Source of the DNA: Monosporascus cannonballus
Lineage: Eukaryota > Ascomycota > Sordariomycetes > Xylariales
Reading direction: 5' to 3'
DNA length: 64,000 nt
NCBI GenBank assembly: GCA_004154925.1
Contig: QJNS01000139.1
Coordinates: forward strand, 62,001-126,000
The stretch's first letter is position 1. The number at the start of each line of letters is the position of its first letter. Positions 50,083 through 63,400 of the stretch are shown here, piece after piece. The position numbers were made by a program, and so were the translations under genes. The notes beneath the pieces are model-generated. The model saw only the letters and a list, made by a program, of their open reading frames with translations. It was not told the DNA's origin and searched no databases.

Positions 50083-53000
50083 CGTTATAAGTTTTTTTTA
50101 ATAATATTGTTAAAGTTTATATATTATTATCGCTATTTTATTAATATAATTAATAATAGATGTACAAAATATTTAATAATCATATAGATTTAAGCCACGA
50201 AAAGTAATAATTTTATTTCATTAACAGTTTTTCTATAATCAAACCTTTACAATAAATGTATTACTTATTTTAAAATAGACAACATCCATTATACCGTTTC
50301 GCTTTAAATAATATATAAAGAGTTTAACAATAAAAGCAATATTCTATTTATTAATACAATTTTTAAAGTAAATTAAATTATTTCATTAAATGTTATTAAC
50401 AATTTATTACACGTTTTAAGTTTTTTTAAATTAAAAGTATTTAATAATACTTTTACAAAATTATAATTGTTTTTTACATAATATCGAACCTATTTTAAAG
50501 ATTTTCTTATCCTATTTTGTACTTCTGTTTTTTAAAATGAAATTTAGAATTACACGATTTATAAGACACGTAATGATTTCAGTTAAGTTTGTTAAAAAGA
50601 GATATGTTATTTTGTTATTAGAAAAATATATTTCTAAAACATTTTAAACATATACAAATTACGAATAATTAGAATATATTTTAACGGAACGTTTCGAAAT
50701 AATAAATACCCAAATCACGGCCAATTTATAAATTTAATAAATACTATAAAGAAACCAGGATTTAACTTCGGCAAGATATCTATTTATCTAGTGTATTAAA
50801 TGAAATTGAACGTTAAATTATTAATAATTATATCGTTCAACGATTTGAAGGGCTTTAAATTTCTTTTCAAGTTTAATCGACTCGAATTCTTAATAAATTA
50901 CATCATTATTATAATAAAAGTTGATTACTGATTATATATTTAACATGAAAAAAAGGTTAAAAATAAGTAAAATAATAAATAACGAATTAATATTAATATT
51001 CTTTGACATTATCATAATTTATATAATACTATATTAAAATTAATGAAATTTAAAATTGTGTATAACATAATCAATATTATTTTATATTTTACAATAATAT
51101 AAATATATAAATTTATCAATAATTTTTTAAACACATATAAGAAACAAATCCAGTAGTAATAATTAAAAAGCAACTACAGGAAAATCAAAAATAAGTAGGA
51201 TATTATTAATATAATATTAACTAATACAATATAAAGCCGTTATAATAAAACGTTCGATAAGAAATTAAACAAATCAAAGTAACTGGTGTAGAAAATATTA
51301 AAAAAACGGTAGTACGCTTTAAAAAAATGAAGAAAATACCAAAAGTAAATAAGGAATGTTTATACTAGAATACTAAAAGGATATAGGAAAATAAATGCGA
51401 TATATTATGGACAACGAAAATATCTGATATATAACGAATAGAACATATTTATATTTTAATGTATTAAATATATATGCAAAGAAACATTCGAGTTTTTAAT
51501 AAAATCAAAAATAAAAAAGCGTATAATCGGTAATATTAATAATTTTAAATTACTATTTTATGAAACGAAATTAATAAACGAATAATTTTGTCAAAACATT
51601 GGAAAAAACCAATATTTTCAAAAAGCTTTTTTATTTTTATATTTGATAGAATTATTAAACTTTAAAAAGGTTATTTTAATACATCGTAAAAACACATGCT
51701 TAAAAGGTTGTTTGATACCTTTATTTTTATTTTGTACTTTTCATAAATCTTAACGAAAAAGTGTAAAAAAAGGCTTTTATAATATATCTAAAAAGTCAAT
51801 CAGGAAAATATAAATTATAAAAGAATTAAAAAATTAATATGAGTTATTACAAAAGAGTTTACTTACAGAAATAACAAATTATGTATTTATCGAACAAATT
51901 TTTATTATAAGTATAAAAGTAAATATATAGGCAAATACGACAAATATAATAAATCAACATCTTATATAAAAAGGTAAATCAATTTTAATAAACTAAAAGA
52001 AAAGTGAAAAAACTATTATTTAAAAAAACTGTAAAATAATAAACGTTAAAGAAATTAAGAAAACGTTTTCATAAAATCTTCAAACGTAACTATAAAAACC
52101 GTTGATAATTTTTTTACTTTAGAAATACGAATTAAAACATATTAATACACTGTAAGAATACATTCAAAGGTTTTAAACGAAGATTATTATCATTAAATAT
52201 TAATAAAAAATTGAAATTATTACAAGTTTCTAAAAGAATACAAGTTTTATAACATTAGAAATGTCGAAAATAAATCCTTAGCTTATAATAATACAATTAA
52301 TTTAAATTAAATTAATAATATCAAGTTTTGTATTTACAAGTACAACTAAATAATTAATTTCGATATTGTTTTATTTAAGAAATACAATACAATTTTAAAA
52401 TTCTTACAAATATAGTAATACGAAATTTTAATTCATAGAAAACTTCATTAGTTAAAGTTTATTTTTTATTTTGTTAATAAATGAAAAAAATTTCAATTCT
52501 TATAATTAGATCGAAAATGCTGATAAATATATATATATATATAATAACATTGTATGCCTTTAATAAATATATTATAAAAAGAGTATGCAAAAATGCGACG
52601 CATTACTATTATTATTAAAGCAAAGTTTAAATAACTGAACCGCGATTTAATATAATAACCTTGAAAATTAAAATTTTCAAATAAGGAATTAGCACAATAA
52701 TACTAGTGTAAACAATATTTAGTATAATAATTTAATATAAAATTCTTAAAATATAATAAATACCATTATAAATAACTTGAAAAAAGGATTTATAAATTTT
52801 AAGCTTATTTATGATTTAACGGAAATAAATTATGTACATATAAAAAATATCTAAACAATCGATTATAAAAAAGAGATTTAAGTTTTGAAACTATTTGTAA
52901 AACATTTTACATATTTCGCCATTAGAAAAACATCAAATTACGATTTATAATTTATTATAAATAATTAAACAATATTCTTATTAAAAATTGAATATGATTA

Positions 53001-53119
53001 TGTTATATTATTAAAATAAAAAATAAAAATATTAAAATTAAAGGGGAATACAAATAAAAAATAACGTTTAAAACAAAATTCGGATTATTCAAATATTTAG
53101 TTACGTTTATAAAATTTAT

Positions 53120-53300
53120 AATAGCATTAATGCTATTCAAGGCATAATAAAACATATATTACTAAAGTATTTAGACAATTTTACTATATACTACCTTGAC
53201 AATATTTTTCTTTATTTGGTACTGAAAAGAATATATAAAATATATTTTCAGAGTATGTTAAGTTTTTTAAAACTTTAAATTATTTATTAAAGTTAAATGA
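53120..53300 (+). pseudogene. Gypsy reverse transcriptase relic
   Basis: Plus-strand frames give KYLDNFTIYYLDNIFLY around 53,165-53,215, the (EYLDxFVVVYLDDILIF) block that contains the YxDD active site. The second Asp of YLDD is Asn, a G-to-A change. Stops surround it. Confidence 0.75.
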
Positions 53301-54889
53301 ATTCATTTTAACATAAAAATTAAAATACATACAATATATTATTCTGTCGAAATATATTAAACTAACCTTTTAAAAAAAGGTTTTAAAATATAAATCAATA
53401 AATGTTACTGGTTATTAAAAGTATATAAGTATTTCCTAAGTTTATTAATTATTAGGAGATGTTCTTTTATAAATTTAACAGAATTAGTATATTTGAAATT
53501 AAGTTTAGTAAAACAATAAATATAAAAAGATGTTAAAAGTAAAGAAGAGGTTTAATAATTCAAAAATACTATACTGAATAAATTAATATTACCTTTAAAT
53601 AATTTGATATATTCTTTTAAATTTCAACGGATATGTTAGATTTTATATTAAAGAGAATAAATAAATAACGATAAAATTAAGATAAATGACATTACATTAC
53701 TTTATTTTCGTATAAATTTAAACAAACTGGATAAAATCGCGTTATTGTAAAAGAAGAAATTATAATTATTACTATGATTTTCTAAAAATTTCAATATTTC
53801 TTTAGATAGAACTTATATTAAAATAAGAGTTATACAAAATATTAAGGGTTTATAAGTTTCATTACAATACAACAATTTATCGAATAATAATTATAATATA
53901 TAAAAACAGTAAAAAAGTTTAAAAAAATACTAAAATCATTATTTGACATAAACAATTAAATTCTTAAAATTCTTCATTAAAACTATTTATATAATTTTGG
54001 ATATCACACTAAAGAAATATTTATGTCATTATTATATTATAATAATAGAATCTATATTTTATAATATATATCGAAAGATTAAGAAATACAACGATAATTT
54101 ATAAGATAATAAAAAAACCAGTGCGTTATAAATCTTTATAAAACATTAAATATACATCATCGATAATAACGATAATTATTAATTATATATATATTGAGAG
54201 ATTTTCCAAACCGTAAAATATCTTAAATATATAAATTTTTTAAAAAAATAAAAACAATAATCTAAAAAGTACAATCATTATGTAATCTTTATAATGAAGC
54301 CAAAACTTAACGATATAAACTATATCGAAAATTATGATTATTATTAATTTTGAAGAAACTATAAAGTTCGATTAATATAAACTTTATAATTAAATGTTCT
54401 TCATCGAGAAATCTAGCAAAAAAAATAAGTTAGTATAATGCTTTCCTTATCGTTGACAAACGTACGAAACTTATTATTTTCTACTTATTATTGAAGTGAC
54501 AATATTAAACAAATAATATATATATTTTAAAGGTATTTTTATTATATATGTATACATTTATACAGAATAATTTTTAATACAGAACTAATGGTTATTTTTG
54601 CGTTTTGCCAATGTTTTGTAATATAAATCAATATAGATTGTAAAATATTTAACGAATTTTAATTTGAAACGGACGGATAAATAAAATAATTTAATAAAAT
54701 ATAAAACACATATTTACTATGTTATATTAATTACGAATGCAATAACTAAATTTAAAAGGTGATTATTGTTTATTTAATTTATGATATCTATTATTATAGA
54801 ATTATTAAAATAAGTTGAAAAGTTATATTAAAAATAAATATCTGAAGCAAACTCGTACGTAAACAAAGCAGCAAATATTATAATAAAAA

Positions 54890-55150
54890 GATATAAAAAA
54901 CCAATATTTTTACCAAATAAAGTTTATGTTTTTATTAAAAAAATCCAAACAAAAAAAGCCAAATATCCATTCGGTGATGAATATATGGCTCCATATAAAA
55001 TTATTAAATAGACTTCAAAAAGTAATTATTAATTAGGACTTTTAGCTAAAATGAATATTTTTCAATTTTATATTTTTTTAATTAAGTTAAGAACGGATAT
55101 TATTAAAGCATATAGGGAACGGGATAATATGAAAATAAAAGACGAAATTA
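54890..55150 (+). pseudogene. Gypsy integrase C-terminal relic
   Basis: The plus strand reads LPNKVYVF, then KYPFGDEYMAPYKIIK and LGLLAKMNIFQFYIFLIKLRTD. These correspond to the phrases (F)xxGDKVYV, K...GPYKILEK and LxLPxxMKIHPVFHVSLLxP of chromovirus-type Gypsy integrases. A later DRNKILNMR may be the eroded start of a chromodomain (EVEEILDSR). Confidence 0.65.
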
Positions 55151-55897
55151 CGTACGATAGGAACAAAATTCTTAATATGCGGAAAAAAATAAACCTACTT
55201 AATACCTAATTAAATAGAAAGATTATTCGGATTTCGAAAATATTTATGAATTTGTAAAACATTTAATAAATATCTAGTGCTTATTAAAAAACTTCTATTA
55301 ATAATACTAGAACCCAAAATTAAGATATAGTTAACGTTTTATAACGGTGGCGCATACGGATGGGCAGAATTCTAATTAATAGGGTTTATATCTTTAAAAA
55401 GGTAAATTTTCAGTATGATTTTTATTTTGCTATAGTTAAAATTATCAAATCAGTTCGAAAATTAAAAAATGTAATTAATAAATATAATACCTTATATGTG
55501 TTACTCTTATCGTTATCGACGAATTTCAAATAATCGGATAAAGAATTAGATAAAACTTTTTCAGCAATGAATCTTTTCAAGAACAAATTTTAATAATATA
55601 ATAATTAATGTTGAAAATAGAAATGCTTATTCTAATACGTAAACGGCCGTAACGGATATAGTTTTTGTAACGAAAACGCGTTTTTATTAATTAACAAAAC
55701 AGTGTTTTAGAAAAATAAAACACAACGGTATAAGTTCGAAGCCTTTTACTTTAATTAGATTAATTAAAAAATAACGTTATTCGATTTCAAGAGAACGATA
55801 TTTGGAAATACAATTAAATATAATGAAGAAAATAAAGAATTTACTAGAACACGGAAATTTTAAAACTAAGATTTTTCAAAAACTTTTATATTACGTT

Positions 55898-56253
55898 TTA
55901 GTCAATTACAGCCTTTAAAAACGGTTATAATAAAATCAACTAAAAAAACGAAAGATAATCAAAAAAAAGAATCAAATTACGTAACGAATTATCAACTTAC
56001 TAATAATAAGCTTGTAGGCCGGATTACTAACCTATTAATAATAAGTTGATAAGCTAAAATTAAGATATCTATTTATTATTTCTGTAATTTAAATAACCAT
56101 AATTTGCAATAATAATTTATTACTTAAAATATCTTTGGTATTACGAAACGTAACTAATTAGTATATTTATTACTTAGATTCTCAAGATATTTCTCTTAAT
56201 ATAAACTAGCTCGACTTAGAGTTAATAATTAGGTAAACCACCTAGCCAATATA
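55898..56253 (+). repeat. right LTR of the Gypsy-type element
   Basis: It begins near TAGTCAATTACAGCC and ends near CCACCTAGCCAATATA. It aligns along its length to the solo LTR at 36,038, including the shared GGTAAACC...CTAGCC tail. Edges are approximate. Confidence 0.65.
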
Positions 56254-56599
56254 ATTTTACTATATAAAAATGTATATTAAATAAATATTTAATCTGGTCT
56301 CCAATAGACATACATATATATTGTAATAGTAAGTTTACATTATATTAATATTTTAAATCAATCTTATAATTCAAATCGATTAAGATTATACATTATTCTC
56401 TATAGCTAGACTTGTAATAACTAAAAATTTTAAATTTTAAATTGAATATTAGAAACGGATTTCTAATATTATATTAATCAGGAATAAAATAAATAATTAT
56501 GATAAAACATATACGCAAAATTAAAGTTCGTATATAATTAAGTCAATAAATATTATAAATAAAGGAATTTTAAAACAATTATATTTTTTTTAAAACAAA

Positions 56600-56960
56600 A
56601 ATGATTTACCTTATTATATAGAACGTTTAAATTAAAAGGCCTAGCAAAAGCCTTGGTCTCAAATATATGGGTTTATATAAAATTATCGAAAAAAATCTTA
56701 ATAATAACTCTGGGTTAAAAGCTTTCGTAAAAATTAAATTCTTAATCATTTTTCATATTTTCTTGTTAAATTTAATAACTGTAAAAAACCTGTTATATAT
56801 ACATCTAGAAGTATAAGCAATATTCGAAAACGGTCTTAATTTATATATAACAGTAAGACAAGAAAGAAGTTGTAGGTCTATTAGTTAAAAAGCTTTATGT
56901 ACTTTCTCTTAATTAAATATCGATGGTTTTGATGAAAAGCTTAAATTCATAGCTGAAATT
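56600..56960 (+). pseudogene. second Gypsy integrase C-terminal relic
   Basis: The plus strand reads LGLKYMGLYKIIEK, then AFVKIKFLIIFHIFLLNL. This is again the integrase tail block (KYxGPYKIxEK...MKIHPVFHVSLL) and differs from the one at 55.0 kb. It lies just outside the right LTR of the 49.7-56.25 kb element, so it belongs to another Gypsy copy that was probably split by that insertion or truncated. Confidence 0.6.
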
Positions 56961-59900
56961 GAAATCAAATAGGTCGTTATCTATATGAAAAACGCATTTA
57001 CTATATATTTATCATTCTTTTAATAAGTATATTTTAAATATACGTAATATATATAATTTAGTTGTAAATCATTTAACTTACTTATATAAATTAAATTATT
57101 ATAAAGCCAAACTTTCTTATCTAGAGTTTAGCTGTAAGAAGTTCGCATTAAGCTTTAAAAATATTGTTCTTTTTAAAATTAAAACCTATGTTCCTGTGAC
57201 ATTAATTTCCTTTTTTAAAAATTGTTTTCCTACTAATAAAAGCCATAAATAGCCACTTTTCTGTATTAAAAAAGCGTTCGAAAGTCCTTTGCATTAACCC
57301 TTAATATAACAGGTTATGTTCGAAAGAAGCGTTTAAATTAACGGGATTCTCATAATACTTAAACTATTTCATTTATAAATTTAACATTATAAAACTTTTT
57401 AATTCAAATTATATACTTTTAAATAATTTTCAATGTTTTTATATTTTTGATATCTCGAATTACAATTATTCTGTTCGTCGTTAACTTCTTGTTTATAATC
57501 TTATAATTATAAATTATATAGTAAAAGTGGATAAAAAACGTAATTATTTGAAATAAAACTAACGTAATACTAAAAATGATTTTATCATATAATAAGAAAT
57601 TATTAAGAAGGAAATATGTGATTTACTTTAACGTTAAAATAAGATATTTCGCCGACGAACGAAATGTTTTAAAGATTTATTGTTCAACTAACGCGTTTAC
57701 GTATTTAATAAAAGGCTTTAAAAACTGGTAACTATTTTAAAGGAAGGGCATATATTAAATCAATTAAAACAATAAAAATTAGAAAAAGATTAATACTATG
57801 TAAATACGGAGTAAATACCACAGCGGAGGTTTTTATCTTTTTCGATTGAAATAACGTAAAGTTAGATTTAGAGTTTAAGCAGTTATCGCCTGCAACGTTA
57901 GCTGTATTAAATATGATTAGTTAAGATTTTAGCGATATAATATCTTAACTAAGTTTATTTTACTTATTAAAGGTTTAAATAATTTTGATATATTGTTTGA
58001 AACAAATTGTTTGCTTAGTTAAATCAATATTAAAATTTATGATGAATTATTTTAAAATACAGTGGTTTGTTAATTTCGTGTTCGTTATTAATTTTTTTAA
58101 CTAATAGTTTAAATTAAAACGTAATAAAATACATGGTACATTCTTCTAGTTTTAACTAATAACAATTAATAATTAGTTTTGAAATTAACTTCATCAAATA
58201 TATAAACCAAGCGTTTTAAATCCTAGTTTATTATTAATAGTCCTGAATTTAATTTAAAGAACATTGAATATTATATTTTAGTTTTACTCTTAGAACTAAA
58301 CCGCATTTTCCTTTAATGAATTAGTATTTTTAATTTTTTTATAATATTATACTAAATTATTTTCCGATAAAAACTGCAGTTTGAATTAAAAATAGGTTTG
58401 TTATATTTCGATTTTTATTATTAATATTTTTTATTTTTGATACGATAATAATATTTTTAAAAGCCGGTCGCCGGTTCGTTATATCGCGTCCATATATCGT
58501 TATATATACAAATACGTCTACGTATTCGTTAATTAACCCTTTATAAGTTATTTATATTAATAATAACATTTTATCGACATATCTTGCTAATAGTTAATAT
58601 AATTTGTAAAGTATTATTTCAATATTTTGCTTCATTATTTCGTTTATTCGTTTATTTAAGAATGATATGTTGTTAAGAACATAAATTTGCCCTCGATCTA
58701 TCAAAAAAAAACAATATCAATCTTAAACTTAAAAACGCATTTTTGCCGAAAATGGTTCTTTTAATATTTTATATTTATTCATTTAATTTTATATAAAAAT
58801 ATAAACGAGTTATTTTATTATCATATTCCTTTTTAAATGGAAAATACAAAATAGGTATATTTCATAAATATAAGGATATTTACCTGTATTTTATCGTTTC
58901 GATTCCTGTAACTAGATATTTCAAAGGATATAAGTTAATAATCAAAAGTTCATTTATAATATGCTATATTATATTAAAAATATATGTAAATTATAGCGAA
59001 TTATGCATTCTAAAGCCTGTTATTACTATAAAATTATAAGTATTATAATATTTAATTAATTGTTTAATTAATTTTTGTAATTTTAGGAAATCAATTTTTT
59101 TACAAACGTTTAGTAAATTCAAAAATAGTTTAATAATTATATTATTGATATTTGTGGAGTTTTTTAATATATTATATTTATTAATTTTTAATGACCTTAA
59201 TTTTGATTAGATATAACGTAATCTATAAGCGAAGTGCTTACTTATATTTAACTTTTGAATTTCCTTATTTTATTTATATTTTTAGCATAATAATATATTC
59301 GGACTTTTAAAGAAAATACGATTAAATTTTATTATATAGTTTAAAAAACGAGATTTTCATATTCGTTATGAAAAGTTTAAAAACCATATATATTGTTTCG
59401 AAAACGACCTTTAAAGAACGAATATAAGTCAAATCTACATAACGCGATATACCGCTTAATTTGTAAAGCGTAACCGGTTCTCAAAAATAAATTATTATCG
59501 AATATATTTCAATTTCGATATACGAACTTTTTTTCGATTTAACAACGTTCAAAATATGTTTAATATATTTTTATATAAATACGATACGGTATATGGCGGC
59601 GTTAACCAGACGTCGAATTTTGTTAAACGGCAAAATAAATTAAAAACGCGCTGAAATTAAAAGACTAACTGAGAAAAGGTTATATATACAAATTTCAAAG
59701 TATTTCCCAAATATTTCGAATTCGTACGTAATATAAGTACGAAATACAGCAGTTCGAAAAAAGAAATATATAATTTTGACAATTTTAACTTTTTAATAAA
59801 ATTAATAACAGCGTCGAACATAATAATTATAACCGCCGAAAGGCGTAAAAGACCCAGCCAAATTTAATAAGGCAATAAAAAAATGAGTTATAATTATTTA

Positions 59901-60166
59901 AATTGTGGGTTTTTAAAGTTAAGCCTTTTTGCCATACATTATTATGAAGAGTAAAAACCATTTTGCTTTTTAGTATTATAATAATTTCATATTATACGAT
60001 TAAAAATTACCATGAATAATAACGGCTAAATAACGAACGTTTTAAACCTGAATTAGGGTTAAATAATTCGATAAATATATTAAAACGTATTTACAAAGTA
60101 CTAAAATTTTATTTTTTAATAGAATTTAAACATTATTATAGAAAATAGGATATTATTACGTTTTAT
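56961..60166. repeat. AT-rich RIP block before the pogo relic
   Basis: This stretch is mostly featureless. A short GC-richer patch (gccggtcgccggttcg) lies near 58,464-58,480 and could be near the end of the Fot1/pogo-like element whose transposase tail is at 60.2 kb, but I could not pair it with an inverted copy. The stretch 59,570-59,640 is less AT-rich and may be part of the same transposase. Confidence 0.5.
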
Positions 60167-60409
60167 ATACCTTGTTATTCCTTTTATAAATTCGAGCCTT
60201 TTAATATAATATGTTTTTCTTTATTGAAACGGATTTACGATTATTATATCGAAAATCTTATAAAGTGTTATAATACGGGCGGTTTTAAAGAAAGCTTTTC
60301 TATCGACTTTTACGAAATATTTAAAACGTATATAATATTCGAAAACATAAAAGCCGGCCTTAGCGGTATTAGCCTTATTTTAACAAATTCCGAATATATT
60401 ATTGTGTAA
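60167..60409 (+). pseudogene. Fot1/pogo-type transposase C-terminal relic
   Basis: One open plus frame reads IPCYSFYKFEPFNIICFSLLKRIY, then YNTGGFKESFSIDFYEIF, then FENIKAGLSGISLILTNSEYII. These match, in order, the conserved blocks MPPHSSHxLQPLDVGCFxPLK, the SxxxFxxAF region and NIKAGFRGxGLxPFxPExV of fungal Fot1/pogo DDE transposases. The frame stays open for 81 codons and ends at TAA-like sequence after 60,409. Upstream catalytic parts are unreadable. The substitutions (for example PLDVG read as PFNII) include RIP-type changes. Confidence 0.75.
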
Positions 60410-63400
60410 TTTAATATCCGATAACCTTTTCGAATACCGATTATTTTCCTTTTATTTTTACACTTTTATTTTTGATGCAAAATATATCAAAGTTTCGAAT
60501 CAATAATCTCGCAATTTAATTATATAAAAAATTAAATTATAAATTATTAAAGTAATTCGTCGACAATTAGAATCGATATAATCAATTATTTGTTTAAAAA
60601 TATACATTATTTACTATATAAAGTTGCTTTTTCTAATATTAATATCGATCATTTTCGCAAAACTAGTCATATTTTTATTCAATACCGAAAACCTAAAAAT
60701 AACCGGTTTTACACTAGAGAATTACTTACTTTCTTTTTTTAAAAAAATAACCGTTTTGGATCGAAACATGGAAATGATAAACTAATATAAGAATTAATAG
60801 CGGAAGATAATCGTCGGAATAGGTTTATAAGAAAAAGAACGGTGTTATAACATTTATGATAAGCTCGGATATAATACGCGCATTTATTAAGAAATAATAA
60901 ATATAATTTGTAATTATTATTCCGAATAATTTTAATTAAATTGTATGTAATATAATTATTAAGAAATTAAACATATGGATTAAAGTGGTTAAAATAAACG
61001 TTTCGCTTAGGTAAAGTTTCGTTTATAGATTATGTTTATAATTAAAACTTTATTTATATTTTTTTAATTTCTAGATTTCTTCTTGTTTTTTTAATAATAT
61101 TGAAATTCCGGAACTATATTAATAATTCGGACTTTTTTTAGTATTTTATATATTTATTTAATGCTATCCTTAATATATTATAATATTTATACATTCTTTT
61201 TAAGGATTTGAAAGTTTTAGTCGTTAATATAATTAAAGATCTCTGCTTAAATATTTTGTTTTCTAGAGTAGAATATGCTTTGAACTTTTATAAAGAAGGA
61301 ATCTATTTATATTTTATGCTATTAATTTAATTTCCATGCCTTTATAAATCGACTAATGTTCTTATAATGGATATAAATGTTAGAAAAAATCAATGCTGTT
61401 AAAAATAATTTTTAGTTTTGAAATATATTAATAATCATCAACAATTTTAAATGTAAATCTGATAATAAACATTTGCTTCTTGTAACACTTTAAAATAATA
61501 TGTTATGAAGTATTTTCTTTTTATTTTTTTTCCTTATTTTAAAATAAACTTTAAGATATAATTAAACCGGTTAGTTTTTAAATCTTTTTTGTCGGGGTTA
61601 AGTAATTGTATTATTAATAATTTAATAATATTATTTTTCAGTTATTAATTCGTCTAGAATTATTCAAGCCTTTTTATAATATAATTTAATATTAAATTCT
61701 ATTATAGTTTAAATCTATTTCTATATTCCTTAATTAAGTTATTTATATAAGTATTCAATTTTAAGATTAACTACATATTTGTAACGTTCGCTTTATTAAC
61801 GATATGATAATTTTCATTTATTTTTAGTATCAAATTCCAATTTTAAATTTGGTTACTAATAAAAGTAAATTCCAGAACGCTTAACCCTTAAACATAGTAC
61901 ATATTTTTTATTAGGTTAATTCTAAAATCTATATCGTTTGAAATCTAGAATATTTAAGTAATTTAGCGTTTGAATTCTTCTAAAGTTTTCGATGGAATGA
62001 ATATGTTGTCGAAATATATAAATTCAAAGTTATTGAAAAGCTTTTTATAGGGGGTAATAATTAATAGTTAGAAATTTATAAAAGAATTAATAAGTTCTAT
62101 AGGTATAATTCGACAATTATAATATCCGTATATTACTTTAAAAAACAGCTTTCTATTTTTTTTCTTTTACTTATTCGAATGCGATAAATTATTTTATGAT
62201 ATTCATCCTTTTTTGTAGCTTTTTTGTAAAAGTTAAAACTTATTTATTTTAGATAATAATATTATATAGCTATTTATAATTCATTATATGTCGGTAAACG
62301 GGACCTTTAGTTTTATTAAGTCTCGGTTTATTATTTTTAAATTTAAGCATTATAAGTATTAAAACACCTTTTGAATATTTAAAAAAGCTAAATATATTTA
62401 TTTTTAAAAATCAAATACCTACTTGCGAATAAAGATTTTAATTTTTTCGAAGTTTTATAATATACGTTATAAAACGTAAAATAATGTTTTTTAATAAATA
62501 TCCGGTAATTCTAATGTTTATATAATAACAATTTATAATTTGCTTTATCTTTAAATACATCTTTATATTTACAGGAATTCGAGTATATTATAAACATTTA
62601 ATTTATTATTTGTAATATGTTAATTATAAACTAAAACGTTTGCTAGTATTCTTTAAGTATTCTTTTGTTTGTTAAATAAACACTTATTTTTTACAGTTAA
62701 TTCGTAAAGTATTCAAGCGAAATATAGATATTTCTCAAGTTATATCGTATTTAAAGTATATGTTACATTAAAGAAACGTTAAATACGATATTTTTAAATA
62801 TAAAGAACAGATTTCATAGTTTTTCAAAGTATTTGTTTATTTTCGTACTTATATAAGCGTGTTTCCATTTTAAGTAATTTATAAGATTTTTACTTATAAT
62901 CTTTTAAAAAGACTCGATATTGTCATATTTGAATTAAAAAAAGGGTTTTAATTTTAAGTTTTGAATAGATTTTACATTTAAATAACCAGATTTTGTATTT
63001 TAAATTAATTTTAATTTGTTTACGTAATACTCTTCTAGTTTTATATAAGGTTTTATAATAACAAGTTTTTAAATAGTTTACTTTCGAAAATGTTTAATAC
63101 TTTTAACCATCGTAATTATTTCTATAACCAGCTTTTATTTTTAGGCGCTTTTAGTAATATATTTACTATATTAAATATTTATATATTTCTATTACAATTT
63201 TGTACTTAATCAATATTCTAACCTCAAGGTTTGTTATAAATAACATTTGGTTCCGTATATTCCGAGTTATATATTTAAATATATAAAATTGCAAAAACGT
63301 TATTTCTATAATTAAATACTCTTATTAAATAAAAGGTATTAGGAAATAGCATAAATATTTCTACGATATAGCTTTTTGGCTTTCTTTTAATCCGAGACGT

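Larger units (their letters stand above)
49738..56253 (+). mobile_element. full-length Ty3/Gypsy-type LTR retrotransposon, RIP-dead
   Basis: Two related terminal blocks, about 49,738-50,082 and 55,898-56,253, align to each other and to the solo LTR at 36,038-36,432. The interior of about 5.8 kb contains a Gypsy reverse transcriptase trace (near 53.2 kb) followed by an integrase C-terminal trace (near 55.0 kb), in Gypsy order and plus orientation. Total length of about 6.5 kb is normal. LTR edges are approximate because RIP has changed the ends; the target duplication is no longer evident (TTAAG on the left). Confidence 0.75.

Noticed and set aside
52528..52552. Alternating TA/AT runs (also near 9,826-9,845 and 37,600-37,620) as possible origin or CRISPR-like repeats.
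   Set aside because: Simple AT microsatellites expected in RIP-mutated DNA; no regular spacer structure anywhere in the window.
58463..60760. A complete Fot1/pogo element bounded by the GC-rich patch at 58,464 and the 'aataaccggttttac' near 60,700.
   Set aside because: The two sequences do not form a convincing terminal inverted repeat; only the transposase tail is annotated.
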